A stretch of 51,099 nt of DNA from Pseudomonas mosselii (GTDB lineage: Bacteria > Pseudomonadota > Gammaproteobacteria > Pseudomonadales > Pseudomonadaceae). This document shows, piece by piece, positions 25,219 to 33,629 of this stretch. Below the pieces are notes generated by a model. That model searched no databases. It was given only the letters and a program-made list of their open reading frames with translations, and was not told the DNA's origin. The stretch lies in contig NZ_QJRP01000035.1 in the NCBI RefSeq assembly GCF_003205295.1, positions 1 to 51,099 of the forward strand, written 5' to 3'. A program made the position numbers and the translations under genes. Position 1 is the stretch's first letter. Each line of letters begins with the position of its first letter.

Positions 25219-25977
25219 TCAGCGTTTGCCAAGGATCTTCCCGAGCATCTCCGGCCGCGGCGCGCCTTGCTGGCTCTGCAACTGCCCCTGCTCATCCTGA
25301 TAGAAGATCGCCGGGGTTGCGGCCAGGCCCAGTTCCTCCATCAGCGCCAGATTCGCCTCGAGCTTCTTCTGAACCGCCTCCGGCACTTTGTCCAGCGCCT
25401 TGAGTGTGCTGGCCTTGCCGGCCTTCTCGTGCTCCTGCAGGGCCTTGGCCGGGTCCTTGGCGGCCAGCAGCGCGGCGGACTTGCCTGGGCTGTCCTCGCG
25501 GATGATGCCGACCATGATGTGGCGCAACTGCACCTTGCCCGACTCGACCCAAGGCCGGGCCTGCTGCCAGAACATGTTGCAATAGGGGCAGTTGGGATCG
25601 CTGAACAGGTAGACGGTGCGTGGTGCGTCCACCTTGCCGTCCTGGATCCAGGCGGTCTTTTCCATCTTCGCCCAGACCGCCTTGCTCATAGGTGCGTACA
25701 CCAGCTTTTCCAGCGGCTCGGCGCTGAGGTCCTTACCTTGTTCGTCGAACAGGCTGCCCACCAGCACGTGCTTGCCGTCAGGCGTCAGGTACAGGGCGAT
25801 GCCGTTGTTGTGGTACTCGGCGGCATAGCCGCGCAGGCCGTTGGGAGCGTCGAAGCTGCCCTTGATCACGGCGCCCTTGGCCTGCAGTTGCTGGATCGGC
25901 TTGGGTAGCTCTTCGGCATTCAGCAGGGGAGCGGCGAGCAGGGTGAGGGTCAGGGGCAGCAGCGCATTCAGTCGCAT
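25219..25977 (-). CDS. dsbG: Thiol:disulfide interchange protein DsbG
   Basis: DsbG is a periplasmic DsbC-type disulfide isomerase or sulfenic-acid reductase kept reduced by DsbD. The 252-residue protein has a signal peptide (about 1-20), an N-terminal dimerisation part (PIQQLQAKGAVIKGSFDAP), and a thioredoxin fold with the active site SDPNCPYCNMFW (Cys-Pro-Tyr-Cys) and the cis-Pro segment AATPAIFYQ. The ATG at 25977 is chosen because it starts the signal peptide; the frame continues nine codons further upstream. It lies 1 nt from the end of the preceding tlpA-type gene and forms the last gene of dsbD-tlpA-dsbG, the arrangement of the P. aeruginosa PA2478-PA2476 cluster. Confidence 0.93.
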   Translation of the reverse strand: MRLNALLPLTLTLLAAPLLNAEELPKPIQQLQAKGAVIKGSFDAPNGLRGYAAEYHNNGIALYLTPDGKHVLVGSLFDEQGKDLSAEPLEKLVYAPMSKAVWAKMEKTAWIQDGKVDAPRTVYLFSDPNCPYCNMFWQQARPWVESGKVQLRHIMVGIIREDSPGKSAALLAAKDPAKALQEHEKAGKASTLKALDKVPEAVQKKLEANLALMEELGLAATPAIFYQDEQGQLQSQQGAPRPEMLGKILGKR

Positions 25978-25978
25978 A

Positions 25979-26809
25979 TCAGTTTCCTTGTGGGGCGGAC
26001 GCATCGGCGCGTTCGAAGGGTTCCAGGGCGTGGCGCAGGCTGGCGCGCGACAGTTCGCCCAGGTGGCTGCCGACCAGCCGCCCTTCGGCGTTGTAGAACA
26101 GGGTGGTGGGCAGGGCCATCGAACCGACCTTGCGGGCCAGCTCGCCGGTGCCGTCGAACAGCACGTGGGAAAGGGTCAGGCCGGTGGTGGCCATGAAGGT
26201 GCTGACGTTCTCAGGGGTCTCCCGCTGGTTGACGAACAGGAAGGTCACGTGGGGGTAGTCGTCCTCTGCCTGTTGCAGCACCGGCATCTCGCGTCGGCAG
26301 GGCGGGCACCAGGTGGCCCAGATGTTGATCACCAGTGGCCGTCCGCGGTAGCTGTGCAGGGCCACCGCCTGGCCGCGGTTGTCGCGCAGGCTCATGTCCG
26401 GCAGCTCGGTGCCCTTGCTGTACAGGTGGCTGGCCAGGCTGCCCAGGCCCCAGAACAGCGCGCCGCTGAACAACGCCCAGCCCAGTGGGCGGCGCAAGCC
26501 GGGGCGTCGCCAGCCCTGCCACAGGGTACCGAGGACGATGCCCAGCAGGCCGCCCCAGAGCAGGAAACCGCCGTCGCGGATATCGATGACCTGCAGCGGG
26601 TCGTCGCGGTACATCGGCCAGTAGGCCAGGACGAAGCCCAGGCGGGCGAACAGCAACCCCAGAAGGAACAGGTTGAACAGCGCCGACTCCGGATTCTCGC
26701 CGCCGCGCCTGGCCACCCGCCAGCCGACCAGGCTGGCGATGCCCAGCGCCGCGAGCAGCAGCAGGTGGTTCAGGGCCATGGTCAGCGGCCCGAGGGTGAC
26801 GGTCAGCAT
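25979..26809 (-). CDS. TlpA/DsbE-family thiol:disulfide protein with an N-terminal membrane domain
   Basis: This 276-residue protein has about four N-terminal membrane segments (within residues 10-120, with an arrangement resembling prolipoprotein diacylglyceryl transferase-like domains) and a periplasmic TlpA/AhpC-type thioredoxin domain. The active site is INIWATWCPPCRREMP, and the cis-Pro lies in MALPTTLFY. It probably passes reducing power from DsbD to periplasmic substrates. It overlaps the dsbD stop by 1 nt (TGATG at 26807-26811) and ends 1 nt before the dsbG start, so the three genes are co-translated. The equivalent P. aeruginosa gene in this cluster is called dsbE-like (part of dsbDEG). 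Confidence 0.9.
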   Translation of the reverse strand: MLTVTLGPLTMALNHLLLLAALGIASLVGWRVARRGGENPESALFNLFLLGLLFARLGFVLAYWPMYRDDPLQVIDIRDGGFLLWGGLLGIVLGTLWQGWRRPGLRRPLGWALFSGALFWGLGSLASHLYSKGTELPDMSLRDNRGQAVALHSYRGRPLVINIWATWCPPCRREMPVLQQAEDDYPHVTFLFVNQRETPENVSTFMATTGLTLSHVLFDGTGELARKVGSMALPTTLFYNAEGRLVGSHLGELSRASLRHALEPFERADASAPQGN

Positions 26810-28527
26810 CAGCCTTGGCTCCTGGTCTGGGCCCAGTGTTGCAGGAACCCGGCGGCGTCGATCTCGCCGGTGATGCGGCGGGCGCGGCGCTCGTCGCCTT
26901 CCGGGCCGATCCAGACCAGGCTGGGCGGGCCAGGTACCTGGTAGCGCTGCAGCAGTTCGCGGCTGGCCGGAGAGTCTGCGGTCACATCCAAACGCAGCAG
27001 GTGCACGCCGACCAGGCTAGCCTGGACATCGCCACGGCCGAACACCTGCTTTTCCATGACCTTGCACGACACGCACCAGTCGGCATAGTAGTCCACCAGC
27101 ACCCATTGGCCGCGGGCCTTGGCGGCGTCGAGCTCACGCTGCAGGTCGGCCGGCGCACTCACGGTGACGAAGGTGTCGTGTGCGCTGGCCGGGGCTGGCG
27201 CCGTGCTCTTGCCGGCAAAGGGCTGCAGGGGCTGCCACAGGTCGTTGCCCCCGGCCGCGGCGCCCACCAGCAGCAGGCCGCCCCACAGGGCGCCGAGCAG
27301 GGGAATGGCGCGCAAGGCGGGCAGGCGCTGCAGGGCCGGCCAGGCGGCCCAGCCCAGGGCGATCAGCCAGGCGCCGGCCAGGGCCAGCACCAGCGTTTGT
27401 GCCAGCAGGCCACGCACGGTGTACAGGGCCATGGCCAGGAACACGAAGCCGAACAAGCCCTTGACCAGGTTCATCCAGGCACCCGGGCGCGGCAGGTAGC
27501 GGTTGCCCAGGGTCACCAGCAACAGCAGGGGGACGCCCATGCCCAACCCGAGGGTGAACAGCACCAGCGCGCCTTGCAGCACGTCGCCGCTCTGGGCGAT
27601 GAACAGCAGGGCACCGGCCAGTGGCGCTGTCATGCATGGGCCCAACAGCAGGCCCGACAGGGCGCCCAGCAACGCCGCGCCGTACAGGTTGCCGCCACGG
27701 GTGCCTTGCCCGGCGCGGTCGAGGCGGTCACGCAGGGCGGCCGGCAATTGCAGTTCGAAGGCGCCGAACATGGGCAGGGCCAGGAGCACGAACAGGCCGG
27801 CCAGGCTGCCCAGCAGCCAGGGCTGTTGCAGCCAGGCCTGGAGGCTTGCGCCCAGCAGCGCGGCGATCACGCCGAGGGCGGCATAGACCAGCGCCATGCT
27901 CAGCACATAGACGCCGGCCAGCCACCAGCCGCGCCGGGCGCTGGCGCCGTTGCCCAGGACCAGGCCGGCGAGGATCGGCAGCATCGGCAGCGAGCAGGGG
28001 GTGAAGGCCAGTAGCAGGCCCAGGCCGAAGAACGCAAGCAGGCTCCAGGCCAGGCTGTCCTGTTGCAGGGTACCGGCCAGGGCCTGGTCGCTGGCCTGGT
28101 CGGTTGCGGTGGCTGGCGCTGCGCCACCGCCGAGGGCGATCGGCGTGGTCTGCGGCGGGTAGCACAGGCCGGCGTCGGCGCAGCCTTGCCAGCCCAGGCG
28201 CAGCTCACCGCTGGCGCCAGCCGGCAGCAGCAGTTCCAGTTCGGTGCGGTAGACCGCGCTGTCGCCGAAGAACTCGTCGTGATGGTTCTCGGCCTGGGGC
28301 AGCGACGGGTGCTGTTCGGGGGGCAGGCCGTCGAACTTCAGGCGCTTCTGGTAGAGGTAGTAGCCGTCCTTGATCTGGAAATGCAGGCGCATCTGGCCGT
28401 TTTCCAGGCGGTCGTGGGTCAGGACGAAGGCTTCGTTCACCGGCAGGAAGTCCGGCTTGACCGCAAAGGGGTTGGCCTGGAGGGGGCCGGCGAGCAGGAA
28501 TGTCAGGAAGAGCAGGAGAACACGCAT
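26809..28527 (-). CDS. dsbD: Thiol:disulfide interchange reductase DsbD
   Basis: DsbD moves electrons from cytosolic thioredoxin across the inner membrane to periplasmic proteins such as DsbG. The 572-residue protein shows the three classical parts: a signal peptide and alpha domain with the Cys pair in GWQGCADAGLCYPP; a membrane domain of about eight helices with Cys at FTPCSLPMLP and GPCMTAPL; and a gamma thioredoxin domain with the active site YADWCVSCKVMEK. Length is normal. Pseudomonads usually carry a second dsbD elsewhere; this copy belongs to the dsbD-tlpA-dsbG operon, divergent from the dsbRS regulatory pair. An 11-bp-periodic TTAA repeat lies about 50 nt upstream of its start. Confidence 0.95.
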   Translation of the reverse strand: MRVLLLFLTFLLAGPLQANPFAVKPDFLPVNEAFVLTHDRLENGQMRLHFQIKDGYYLYQKRLKFDGLPPEQHPSLPQAENHHDEFFGDSAVYRTELELLLPAGASGELRLGWQGCADAGLCYPPQTTPIALGGGAAPATATDQASDQALAGTLQQDSLAWSLLAFFGLGLLLAFTPCSLPMLPILAGLVLGNGASARRGWWLAGVYVLSMALVYAALGVIAALLGASLQAWLQQPWLLGSLAGLFVLLALPMFGAFELQLPAALRDRLDRAGQGTRGGNLYGAALLGALSGLLLGPCMTAPLAGALLFIAQSGDVLQGALVLFTLGLGMGVPLLLLVTLGNRYLPRPGAWMNLVKGLFGFVFLAMALYTVRGLLAQTLVLALAGAWLIALGWAAWPALQRLPALRAIPLLGALWGGLLLVGAAAGGNDLWQPLQPFAGKSTAPAPASAHDTFVTVSAPADLQRELDAAKARGQWVLVDYYADWCVSCKVMEKQVFGRGDVQASLVGVHLLRLDVTADSPASRELLQRYQVPGPPSLVWIGPEGDERRARRITGEIDAAGFLQHWAQTRSQG

Positions 28528-28576
28528 GTCGACGCCTTGGCAGAGCTTTGAAGAGGGCCATGCTGGCCTTGGCTTA

Positions 28577-28603
28577 TTAACTGAAGGTTAAGTTGGTCTT
28601 AGG
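28577..28603. promoter_or_regulatory. Candidate DsbR operator: three direct repeats with 11-bp period
   Basis: TTAAC (28577), TTAAG (28588) and TTAGG (28599) recur with an exact 11-bp period. Read on the minus strand, CTTAAC-N5-GTTAAT fits the tandem half-site pattern bound by QseB/PmrA-type response regulators, the subfamily that DsbR resembles. The site lies 50-76 nt upstream of dsbD and about 160 nt upstream of dsbR, where it could activate the dsbD operon. The assignment to DsbR is inference. Confidence 0.6.
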
Positions 28604-28764
28604 ACCGGCGACAACGCAGCATGAGCGCAAAAAACGCCGCGAATTATGGTCGTTATTTGTGAAACACCACACTGGCAGCCCGACGATATCCTCCAAACCC
28701 GTTCATAATCCCCCCTTAATCGCCACCCTGTGCAATGCCAGCTTCCCCACCCAGGAGATCCCTT

Positions 28765-29448
28765 ATGCACGTTCTGCTCTGCGAGGACGACGACCTGATC
28801 GCCAGCGGCATCTGCGCTGGCCTCTCGGCCCAGGGCCTGACTGTGGACCGGGTGGCCAGCGCCTCGCAGGCCCGTCAGATGCTCGGGACCGCGAAGTTCG
28901 ACGTGATGATCCTCGACCTGGGCCTGCCCGACGAGGACGGCCTCAAGCTGCTGCGCCGCCTGCGCCAGCAGGGCGAGAGCTTGCCGGTGCTGGTGCTCAC
29001 CGCCCGCGACGCGGTCACCGACCGAGTCGACGGCCTGCAGGCCGGTGCCGACGATTATCTGCTCAAGCCCTTCGACCTGCGCGAACTGGCCGCCCGCCTG
29101 CATACCCTGCTGCGTCGTGTGGCCGGGCGTGCGGTGAACGTCATCGAGCACGGCCCGCTGCGCTACGACCCCAGCAGTTGCGCGGCGACCCTGGCCGGCC
29201 AGCCGGTGGACCTGTCGCGCCGCGAGCAGGCGCTGCTGCAGGCATTGCTGCAGAACCCGGGGCGGGTGCTGTCCAGCGAGCAATTGAAGGACTGCGTCTA
29301 CGGTTTCAGCGACGAGGTCGAAAGCAACGCGCTGAACGTGCATATCCACCACCTGCGGCGCAAACTGGGCAACAGCATCGTCGAGACCGTGCGCGGGCTC
29401 GGCTACCGCCTGGGGCCGGCCCAGGCACCGGAGGAGCGCGCGTCATGA
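28765..29448 (+). CDS. dsbR: OmpR-family response regulator DsbR
   Basis: This 227-residue two-component regulator has a receiver domain with acidic cluster CEDDD (7-10), phosphoacceptor D51 in ILDLGLPDEDG, switch Thr in VLTARD and Lys in LLKPFDLREL. Its C-terminal winged helix contains LSRREQALLQALL, ALNVHIHHLRRKLG and VRGLGYRL. It belongs to the QseB/PmrA-like group. The start at 28765 is preceded by AGGAG. It overlaps the sensor gene by 4 nt (ATGA) and is divergent from dsbD-tlpA-dsbG, as in P. aeruginosa, where the DsbRS pair controls dsbDEG in response to copper. The function here is transferred from that synteny. Confidence 0.9.
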   Translation: MHVLLCEDDDLIASGICAGLSAQGLTVDRVASASQARQMLGTAKFDVMILDLGLPDEDGLKLLRRLRQQGESLPVLVLTARDAVTDRVDGLQAGADDYLLKPFDLRELAARLHTLLRRVAGRAVNVIEHGPLRYDPSSCAATLAGQPVDLSRREQALLQALLQNPGRVLSSEQLKDCVYGFSDEVESNALNVHIHHLRRKLGNSIVETVRGLGYRLGPAQAPEERAS

Positions 29449-30764
29449 GCCTGCGGGTTCGCCTTTCACTGATCCTCGGCAGCGTGTTCATCGTCATCTG
29501 GGTGTTGGCCGCCGCGTGGATGCTGCGCGACCTGCGCCAGCAGATGATGTTCTCCCTCGACCAGCGCCTGGTGGCGTCGGCGCGCATGGTCGCGGGGCTG
29601 ATCGACCAGTTGCCGCAACCGCTGACTGCCAAGGGCCAGGATGCACACTTTTCCGCCGACCAGTTCAGCGTGCCGGACGGCATGGCCTGCCAGGTCAGCT
29701 CGTTGCGCGGCGAGATCCTCGCCAGCAACCACAAGCACGACGGCGCCATGGATGACGAGCGCAGCGGCTTCCGTGACCAGACCATCGATGGCGCCTCCTG
29801 GCGTACGTTTACCTACAATCATGGCGATGTGCGCATCACCACTGCCGACCGTCACCAGGAGCGTGAGGCGCTGAACCAGTCGATCCTGCTGGCGGCCTCG
29901 GCGCCGGTGCTGATGGCCTTGCTGGGTAGCCTGGGGTTGCTGTGGATCGGCTTGGGCAAGGGGCTGGAGCCGCTCAACCGCATGCGTGATGCCTTGCGCA
30001 GGCGCCGTGCCGACAGTGTCGAGCCGTTGCAGGTGTCCGGCCTGCCCAGCGAACTGCAACCGCTGCTCGACACCCAGAACCAGCTGTTCCTGCGCATCGC
30101 CCAGACCATCGAGCGCGAACGCCGCCTGACCGATGACGCCGCTCACGAACTGCGCAGCCCGCTGACGGCCATCAAGACCCACCTGCAGGTGGCGCGGATG
30201 ACTGACGGTGCCGTGCGCGAGCAGGCGCTGGAGCACGCCGAGCAGGGCACCGACCGCATGCACCGCACGTTGGAACAGTTGTTGATGCTGGCGCGGGTCG
30301 AGGGCAGTCTTTCGTTCGATGACGGCGTGCAGTGCAGCGCCGAGCAGGTTGCCCGACAGGCCATCGAGGATGCAGGCGGCGACAACCGGCGCATCCACCT
30401 GCGCTTGCCTGAGGCGGCGGCCAAGGTCTACCTGAGCATGCCGGCGCCGCTGGCGGTGGTGGCACTGCGCAACCTGCTGGACAACGCCCTGCGCCACGGT
30501 GGCGATGCCGCCGTGGAGCTTGAGGTACAGGCACAGGACGGGCAGGTGGACTTCCTGGTGCGCGACCATGGCCCGGGCATTGCCCAGGAAGATCTCGAGC
30601 ACTTGACCGAACGCTTCTGGCGCAACGGCCAGAGCGGCGGCTGTGGCTTGGGTCTGGCGATCGTCCAGGCCATCGTGCAGCGCTGTGCCGGCAGCCTGCG
30701 GTTCGACAGCCGGGCCGATGGCTTACGGGTGTGCCTGCAAGTGCCGGCGCGTTCGGATAGTTGA
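29445..30764 (+). CDS. dsbS: Copper-responsive type sensor histidine kinase DsbS
   Basis: This 439-residue inner-membrane sensor has membrane segments at about 7-26 and 145-165, flanking a periplasmic domain with a single Cys at position 82 (PDGMACQVSS). It then has a HAMP-like linker, the H-box DDAAHELRSPLTAIKTHL, the N-box LRNLLDNALRHG and the G-boxes DHGPGIAQ and GGCGLGLAIVQ. From memory, P. aeruginosa DsbS senses copper through Cys82, and the residue number coincides. It should control DsbR phosphorylation and hence the neighbouring dsb genes. A REP repeat follows the gene. Confidence 0.9.
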   Translation: MSLRVRLSLILGSVFIVIWVLAAAWMLRDLRQQMMFSLDQRLVASARMVAGLIDQLPQPLTAKGQDAHFSADQFSVPDGMACQVSSLRGEILASNHKHDGAMDDERSGFRDQTIDGASWRTFTYNHGDVRITTADRHQEREALNQSILLAASAPVLMALLGSLGLLWIGLGKGLEPLNRMRDALRRRRADSVEPLQVSGLPSELQPLLDTQNQLFLRIAQTIERERRLTDDAAHELRSPLTAIKTHLQVARMTDGAVREQALEHAEQGTDRMHRTLEQLLMLARVEGSLSFDDGVQCSAEQVARQAIEDAGGDNRRIHLRLPEAAAKVYLSMPAPLAVVALRNLLDNALRHGGDAAVELEVQAQDGQVDFLVRDHGPGIAQEDLEHLTERFWRNGQSGGCGLGLAIVQAIVQRCAGSLRFDSRADGLRVCLQVPARSDS

Positions 30765-30781
30765 GTTCGGCGTTGTGCCCA

Positions 30782-30847
30782 TCGCGGGGCAAGTCCGCTC
30801 CCTCGCAGCTTGATGCATGAGCCCGTGGGAGCGGGCTTGCCCCGCGA
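30782..30847. repeat. REP-type inverted repeat between dsbS and pvdH
   Basis: The arms 30782-30802 (TCGCGGGGCAAGTCCGCTCCC) and 30827-30847 are reverse complements with one mismatch and carry the REP core GGGAGCGGGCTTGCC. It lies in the dsbS-pvdH intergenic region, upstream of the pvdH promoter at 30887. Confidence 0.85.
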
Positions 30848-30886
30848 CAGAGGTCGTACATCCACAACAAATCCCTCGACAACCGC

Positions 30887-30910
30887 TAAATCCGCACCTC
30901 GCTGAAGCGT
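30887..30910 (+). promoter_or_regulatory. PvdS-dependent promoter of pvdH
   Basis: TAAAT at 30887-30891 and CGT at 30908-30910 are separated by exactly 16 bp, a full match to the PvdS promoter pattern. The expected start leaves a leader of about 75 nt before the pvdH ATG at 30993. Confidence 0.92.
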
Positions 30911-30992
30911 TTTTCAAACGATAAGAACCCGACACACATCCGGTTACAGGGCGCGTGGCGGGCACATTCGCTTGCTTGCGAGGTTTATTCCG

Positions 30993-32393
30993 ATGTCGAC
31001 CGCTTCCAGCCTTGCCCAGGTGCTGCCGGCCACTGCGCCGCGCCCCCTGTACGAATTCGAGGATTCGCCCCTGCTGCTGCGCCAGCAACAGCAGGAATCC
31101 AATGCCCGCAGCTACCCGCGGCGCATCCCCCTGGCGCTCAAGCGCGCCCGTGGCCTGTATGTCGAGGACGTCGAGGGCCGTCAGTTCATCGACTGTCTGG
31201 CCGGTGCCGGTACCCTGGCCCTGGGGCACAACCATCCGGTGGTGATCGACGCGATCCAGCGTGTGCTGGCCGACGAGCTGCCACTGCACACCCTGGACCT
31301 GACCACGCCGGTCAAGGACCAGTTCGTCCAGGACCTGTTCGCCCTGCTCCCCGAGGGCCTGCGCCGGGAGGCGAAGATCCAGTTCTGTGGCCCGACCGGC
31401 ACCGACGCGGTCGAGGCGGCGCTCAAGCTGGTGCGCACGGTCACCGGGCGCAGCACCGTGCTGGCGTTCCAGGGGGCCTACCATGGCATGACCCAAGGCG
31501 CGCTGAGCCTGATGGGCAGCCTGGGACCGAAAAAGCCGCTCGGCGCACTATTGAACAATGGCGTGCAGTTCCTGCCGTATCCCTATGACTATCGCTGCCC
31601 GTTCGGCCTTGGCGGCGAGGCGGGCGTGCGCGCCAACCTGCACTACCTGGAAAACCTGCTGAGCGACCCGGAGGCCGGCGTGGCCCTGCCGGCGGCGGTG
31701 ATCGTCGAGGTGGTGCAGGGCGAAGGTGGTGTGATCCCCGCTGATATAGAGTGGCTGCGCGGGCTGCGCCGGATCACCGAGCAGGCAGGAGTGGCGCTGA
31801 TCGTCGATGAGATCCAGAGCGGCTTCGCCCGTACCGGCAAGATGTTCGCCTTCGAGCACGCCGGCATCGTGCCCGACGTGGTTACCCTGTCCAAGGCCAT
31901 TGGCGGCAGCCTGCCGCTGGCAGTGATGGTCTATCGCGATTGGCTCGACCAGTGGTCGCCGGGTGCCCATGCCGGTACTTTCCGTGGTAACCAGATGGCC
32001 ATGGCTGCGGGCTCGGCGGTGATGAAGTACCTGGTGGAGCACCGCCTGTGCGAGCACGCCGAGGCCATGGGCCAGCGTCTGCGCGGACACTTGCAACGGT
32101 TGCAGCAGGACTATCCGCAGCTCGGCGACATCCGTGGCCGTGGCTTGATGCTCGGTGTGGAACTGGTGGATCCGGCAGGCAAGCACGATGTCCAAGGCCA
32201 TCCGCCGGCCTGCCGCAAGCTGGCGCCGAAGGTGCAGCGCGAATGCCTGCGCCGTGGCCTGATCCTCGAACTGGGTGGTCGCCATGGTGCGGTGGTACGC
32301 TTCCTGCCGCCGCTGATCATCAGCGCCGAGCAGATCGACGAGGTGGCGGCAAGGTTTGCCGAGGCCGTCGCGGCGGCGGTATCGGCTGGCTGA
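30993..32393 (+). CDS. pvdH: L-2,4-diaminobutyrate:2-oxoglutarate aminotransferase PvdH
   Basis: PvdH converts aspartate beta-semialdehyde to L-2,4-diaminobutyrate using glutamate as amino donor; the product is the third residue that PvdL loads. The 466-residue protein is a class III PLP aminotransferase: substrate and cofactor segments GAGTLALGHNHP, FCGPTGTDAVEAALKL, GAYHGMTQGALSLMG, the cofactor-binding IVDEIQSGFARTGKMFAFEH, and the PLP lysine in VVTLSKAIGGSLP. Length agrees with P. aeruginosa PvdH. The ATG at 30993 has GAGG upstream; a TTG seven codons earlier is less likely. It has its own PvdS promoter and is followed by a REP pair. Confidence 0.95.
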   Translation: MSTASSLAQVLPATAPRPLYEFEDSPLLLRQQQQESNARSYPRRIPLALKRARGLYVEDVEGRQFIDCLAGAGTLALGHNHPVVIDAIQRVLADELPLHTLDLTTPVKDQFVQDLFALLPEGLRREAKIQFCGPTGTDAVEAALKLVRTVTGRSTVLAFQGAYHGMTQGALSLMGSLGPKKPLGALLNNGVQFLPYPYDYRCPFGLGGEAGVRANLHYLENLLSDPEAGVALPAAVIVEVVQGEGGVIPADIEWLRGLRRITEQAGVALIVDEIQSGFARTGKMFAFEHAGIVPDVVTLSKAIGGSLPLAVMVYRDWLDQWSPGAHAGTFRGNQMAMAAGSAVMKYLVEHRLCEHAEAMGQRLRGHLQRLQQDYPQLGDIRGRGLMLGVELVDPAGKHDVQGHPPACRKLAPKVQRECLRRGLILELGGRHGAVVRFLPPLIISAEQIDEVAARFAEAVAAAVSAG

Positions 32394-32415
32394 GCCTCCA
32401 AGTCCGGACGCAGCT

Positions 32416-32552
32416 CCTGTGTAGGAGCGGCCTCGCCGAGGCGTCGGACCGGCCGGAAAGGGCTGCGTAGCAGCCCCAGGATTTCATCGTTGATGCAACG
32501 ATCGTAGGGGCCGCTTCGCGGCCCTTTCGCGGCGCAAGGCCGCTCCTACAGG
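32416..32552. repeat. REP pair with GTAGGAGCGGCC core, pvdH to SIP gene
   Basis: Outer arms near 32416-32435 (CCTGTGTAGGAGCGGCCTCG) and 32534-32552 (CAAGGCCGCTCCTACAGG) are complementary. Inside lie shorter hairpins, GGGCTGCG-TA-GCAGCCC at 32460-32476 and GGGCCGCTTCGCGGCCC at 32508-32524 by approximate reading. It lies between the convergent pvdH and SIP-family genes and may stop transcription from both sides. Confidence 0.75.
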
Positions 32553-32561
32553 ACGCAGGTA

Positions 32562-33494
32562 CTAGTCGAAGGTACGCCCGGCGCGCCAGTAGCCCATCAG
32601 CGTCAGGCTTTCCCTCGGCAACCCGCGTTCCTTGATCAGGTATCGACGGATATCCATCACAGTTCCCGATTCCCCGGCGATCCAGGCATGGAAGTCGCCG
32701 TGCTCGCCGCTGGCCTGTTCCCACAGGATACGCTCGTCGATGTCCACGTCTTCCAGCTCGACCACCGACGCGCCGCGCACCGCCGGCAGGCTGGCCAATT
32801 CGCGCACCGCGTGCTGCATGCCCTGGCCGTGCTCGCTGCGCAGCAGGTCGCGCGGCAGCCAGTGCAGGCGGGTGGCCGGGCTGTGGCGCAGGTCGAGGCA
32901 GTCGGCCTCCAGCGGCACTTCGATAAAGGCCTCCACCAGCAGATCCGGCGCGTTCCTGGCCAACTGCTCGAGGATGCCGGCGATGGCCGGCAGGGCGGTT
33001 TCGTCTCCGATCAGCAGGATGCGCCGGGCACTGTGCGGCGGCTTCCACTCGTAGCCGCCGGGGTCGCCGGCATAGGCCAGGTTGGGCGCGACCATCTGCA
33101 GGCGGTCACCCAGGCGGGCATGGGTGGCCCAGGCCGCGGCCGGGCCATTGGCACCGTGCAGGACGAAGTCCACATCCACCTCGAGGGCTTCGCGGCGCAG
33201 GGCGCGGATGGTGTAGGTACGCATTGGTGGCATGTCCTGCGCTGCCAGCTCGCGCCGGGCCTGTTGCCATTGCTCGTGCTTGGGCAGGCTCGGCGGTGCC
33301 CCGGCGGGCGTCGGGAACAACAGCTTGACGCGCTGGTCGGGGGCCAGGGTGGTCATCTGCGCCACGTCCTTGCCAGTGAAGACGAAGCGGCTCAGCGACG
33401 GGCTCAGGGGTTCGATGGCCTTGAGGTCAAGGTCGAAGACCCGGTAGGGCGTGGCCTTGACCGGTTGGGTCAGGCGATCGTGCAGGGAGGTCAT
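32562..33494 (-). CDS. Siderophore-interacting FAD-binding protein (SIP/ViuB-type ferric-siderophore reductase)
   Basis: This 310-residue cytosolic flavoprotein of the SIP family reduces ferric siderophores to release iron. The family signatures are present: the FAD-binding RTYTIRALRRE, the VDFVLHGANGPAAAWA phosphate-binding region, the NAD(P)H-type segment LLIGDETALPAI, AWIAGESGTVMD and the C-terminal YWRAGRTFD. Length is normal. It is divergent from pvdP (start codons 135 nt apart) and convergent with pvdH. Which siderophore it acts on is unknown; pyoverdine iron is usually released in the periplasm, so it may handle another siderophore. I see no clear Fur box in the shared upstream region. 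Confidence 0.93.
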   Translation of the reverse strand: MTSLHDRLTQPVKATPYRVFDLDLKAIEPLSPSLSRFVFTGKDVAQMTTLAPDQRVKLLFPTPAGAPPSLPKHEQWQQARRELAAQDMPPMRTYTIRALRREALEVDVDFVLHGANGPAAAWATHARLGDRLQMVAPNLAYAGDPGGYEWKPPHSARRILLIGDETALPAIAGILEQLARNAPDLLVEAFIEVPLEADCLDLRHSPATRLHWLPRDLLRSEHGQGMQHAVRELASLPAVRGASVVELEDVDIDERILWEQASGEHGDFHAWIAGESGTVMDIRRYLIKERGLPRESLTLMGYWRAGRTFD

Positions 33495-33558
33495 GGGTAT
33501 GCCTCTGTTGGCGGGAGATACCCATCAGACGAGCACGCCGGGTGGTTAATTAGACGGC

Positions 33559-33582
33559 TAAATTTCCCCGGCCCGTCTACGT
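33559..33582 (+). promoter_or_regulatory. PvdS-dependent promoter of pvdP
   Basis: TAAAT at 33559-33563 and CGT at 33580-33582 are exactly 16 bp apart, a full match to the PvdS promoter pattern, 48 nt before the pvdP ATG at 33630. Confidence 0.92.
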
Positions 33583-33629
33583 CCTAGCTTGGATAGAAGT
33601 CGCGGCACGCGAAGACGGATTGAGGCGCA

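Noticed and set aside
26815..28014. A 399-codon plus-strand frame opposite dsbD
   Set aside because: Gln/Gly/Ala-rich shadow translation; dsbD on the minus strand has all expected Cys motifs.
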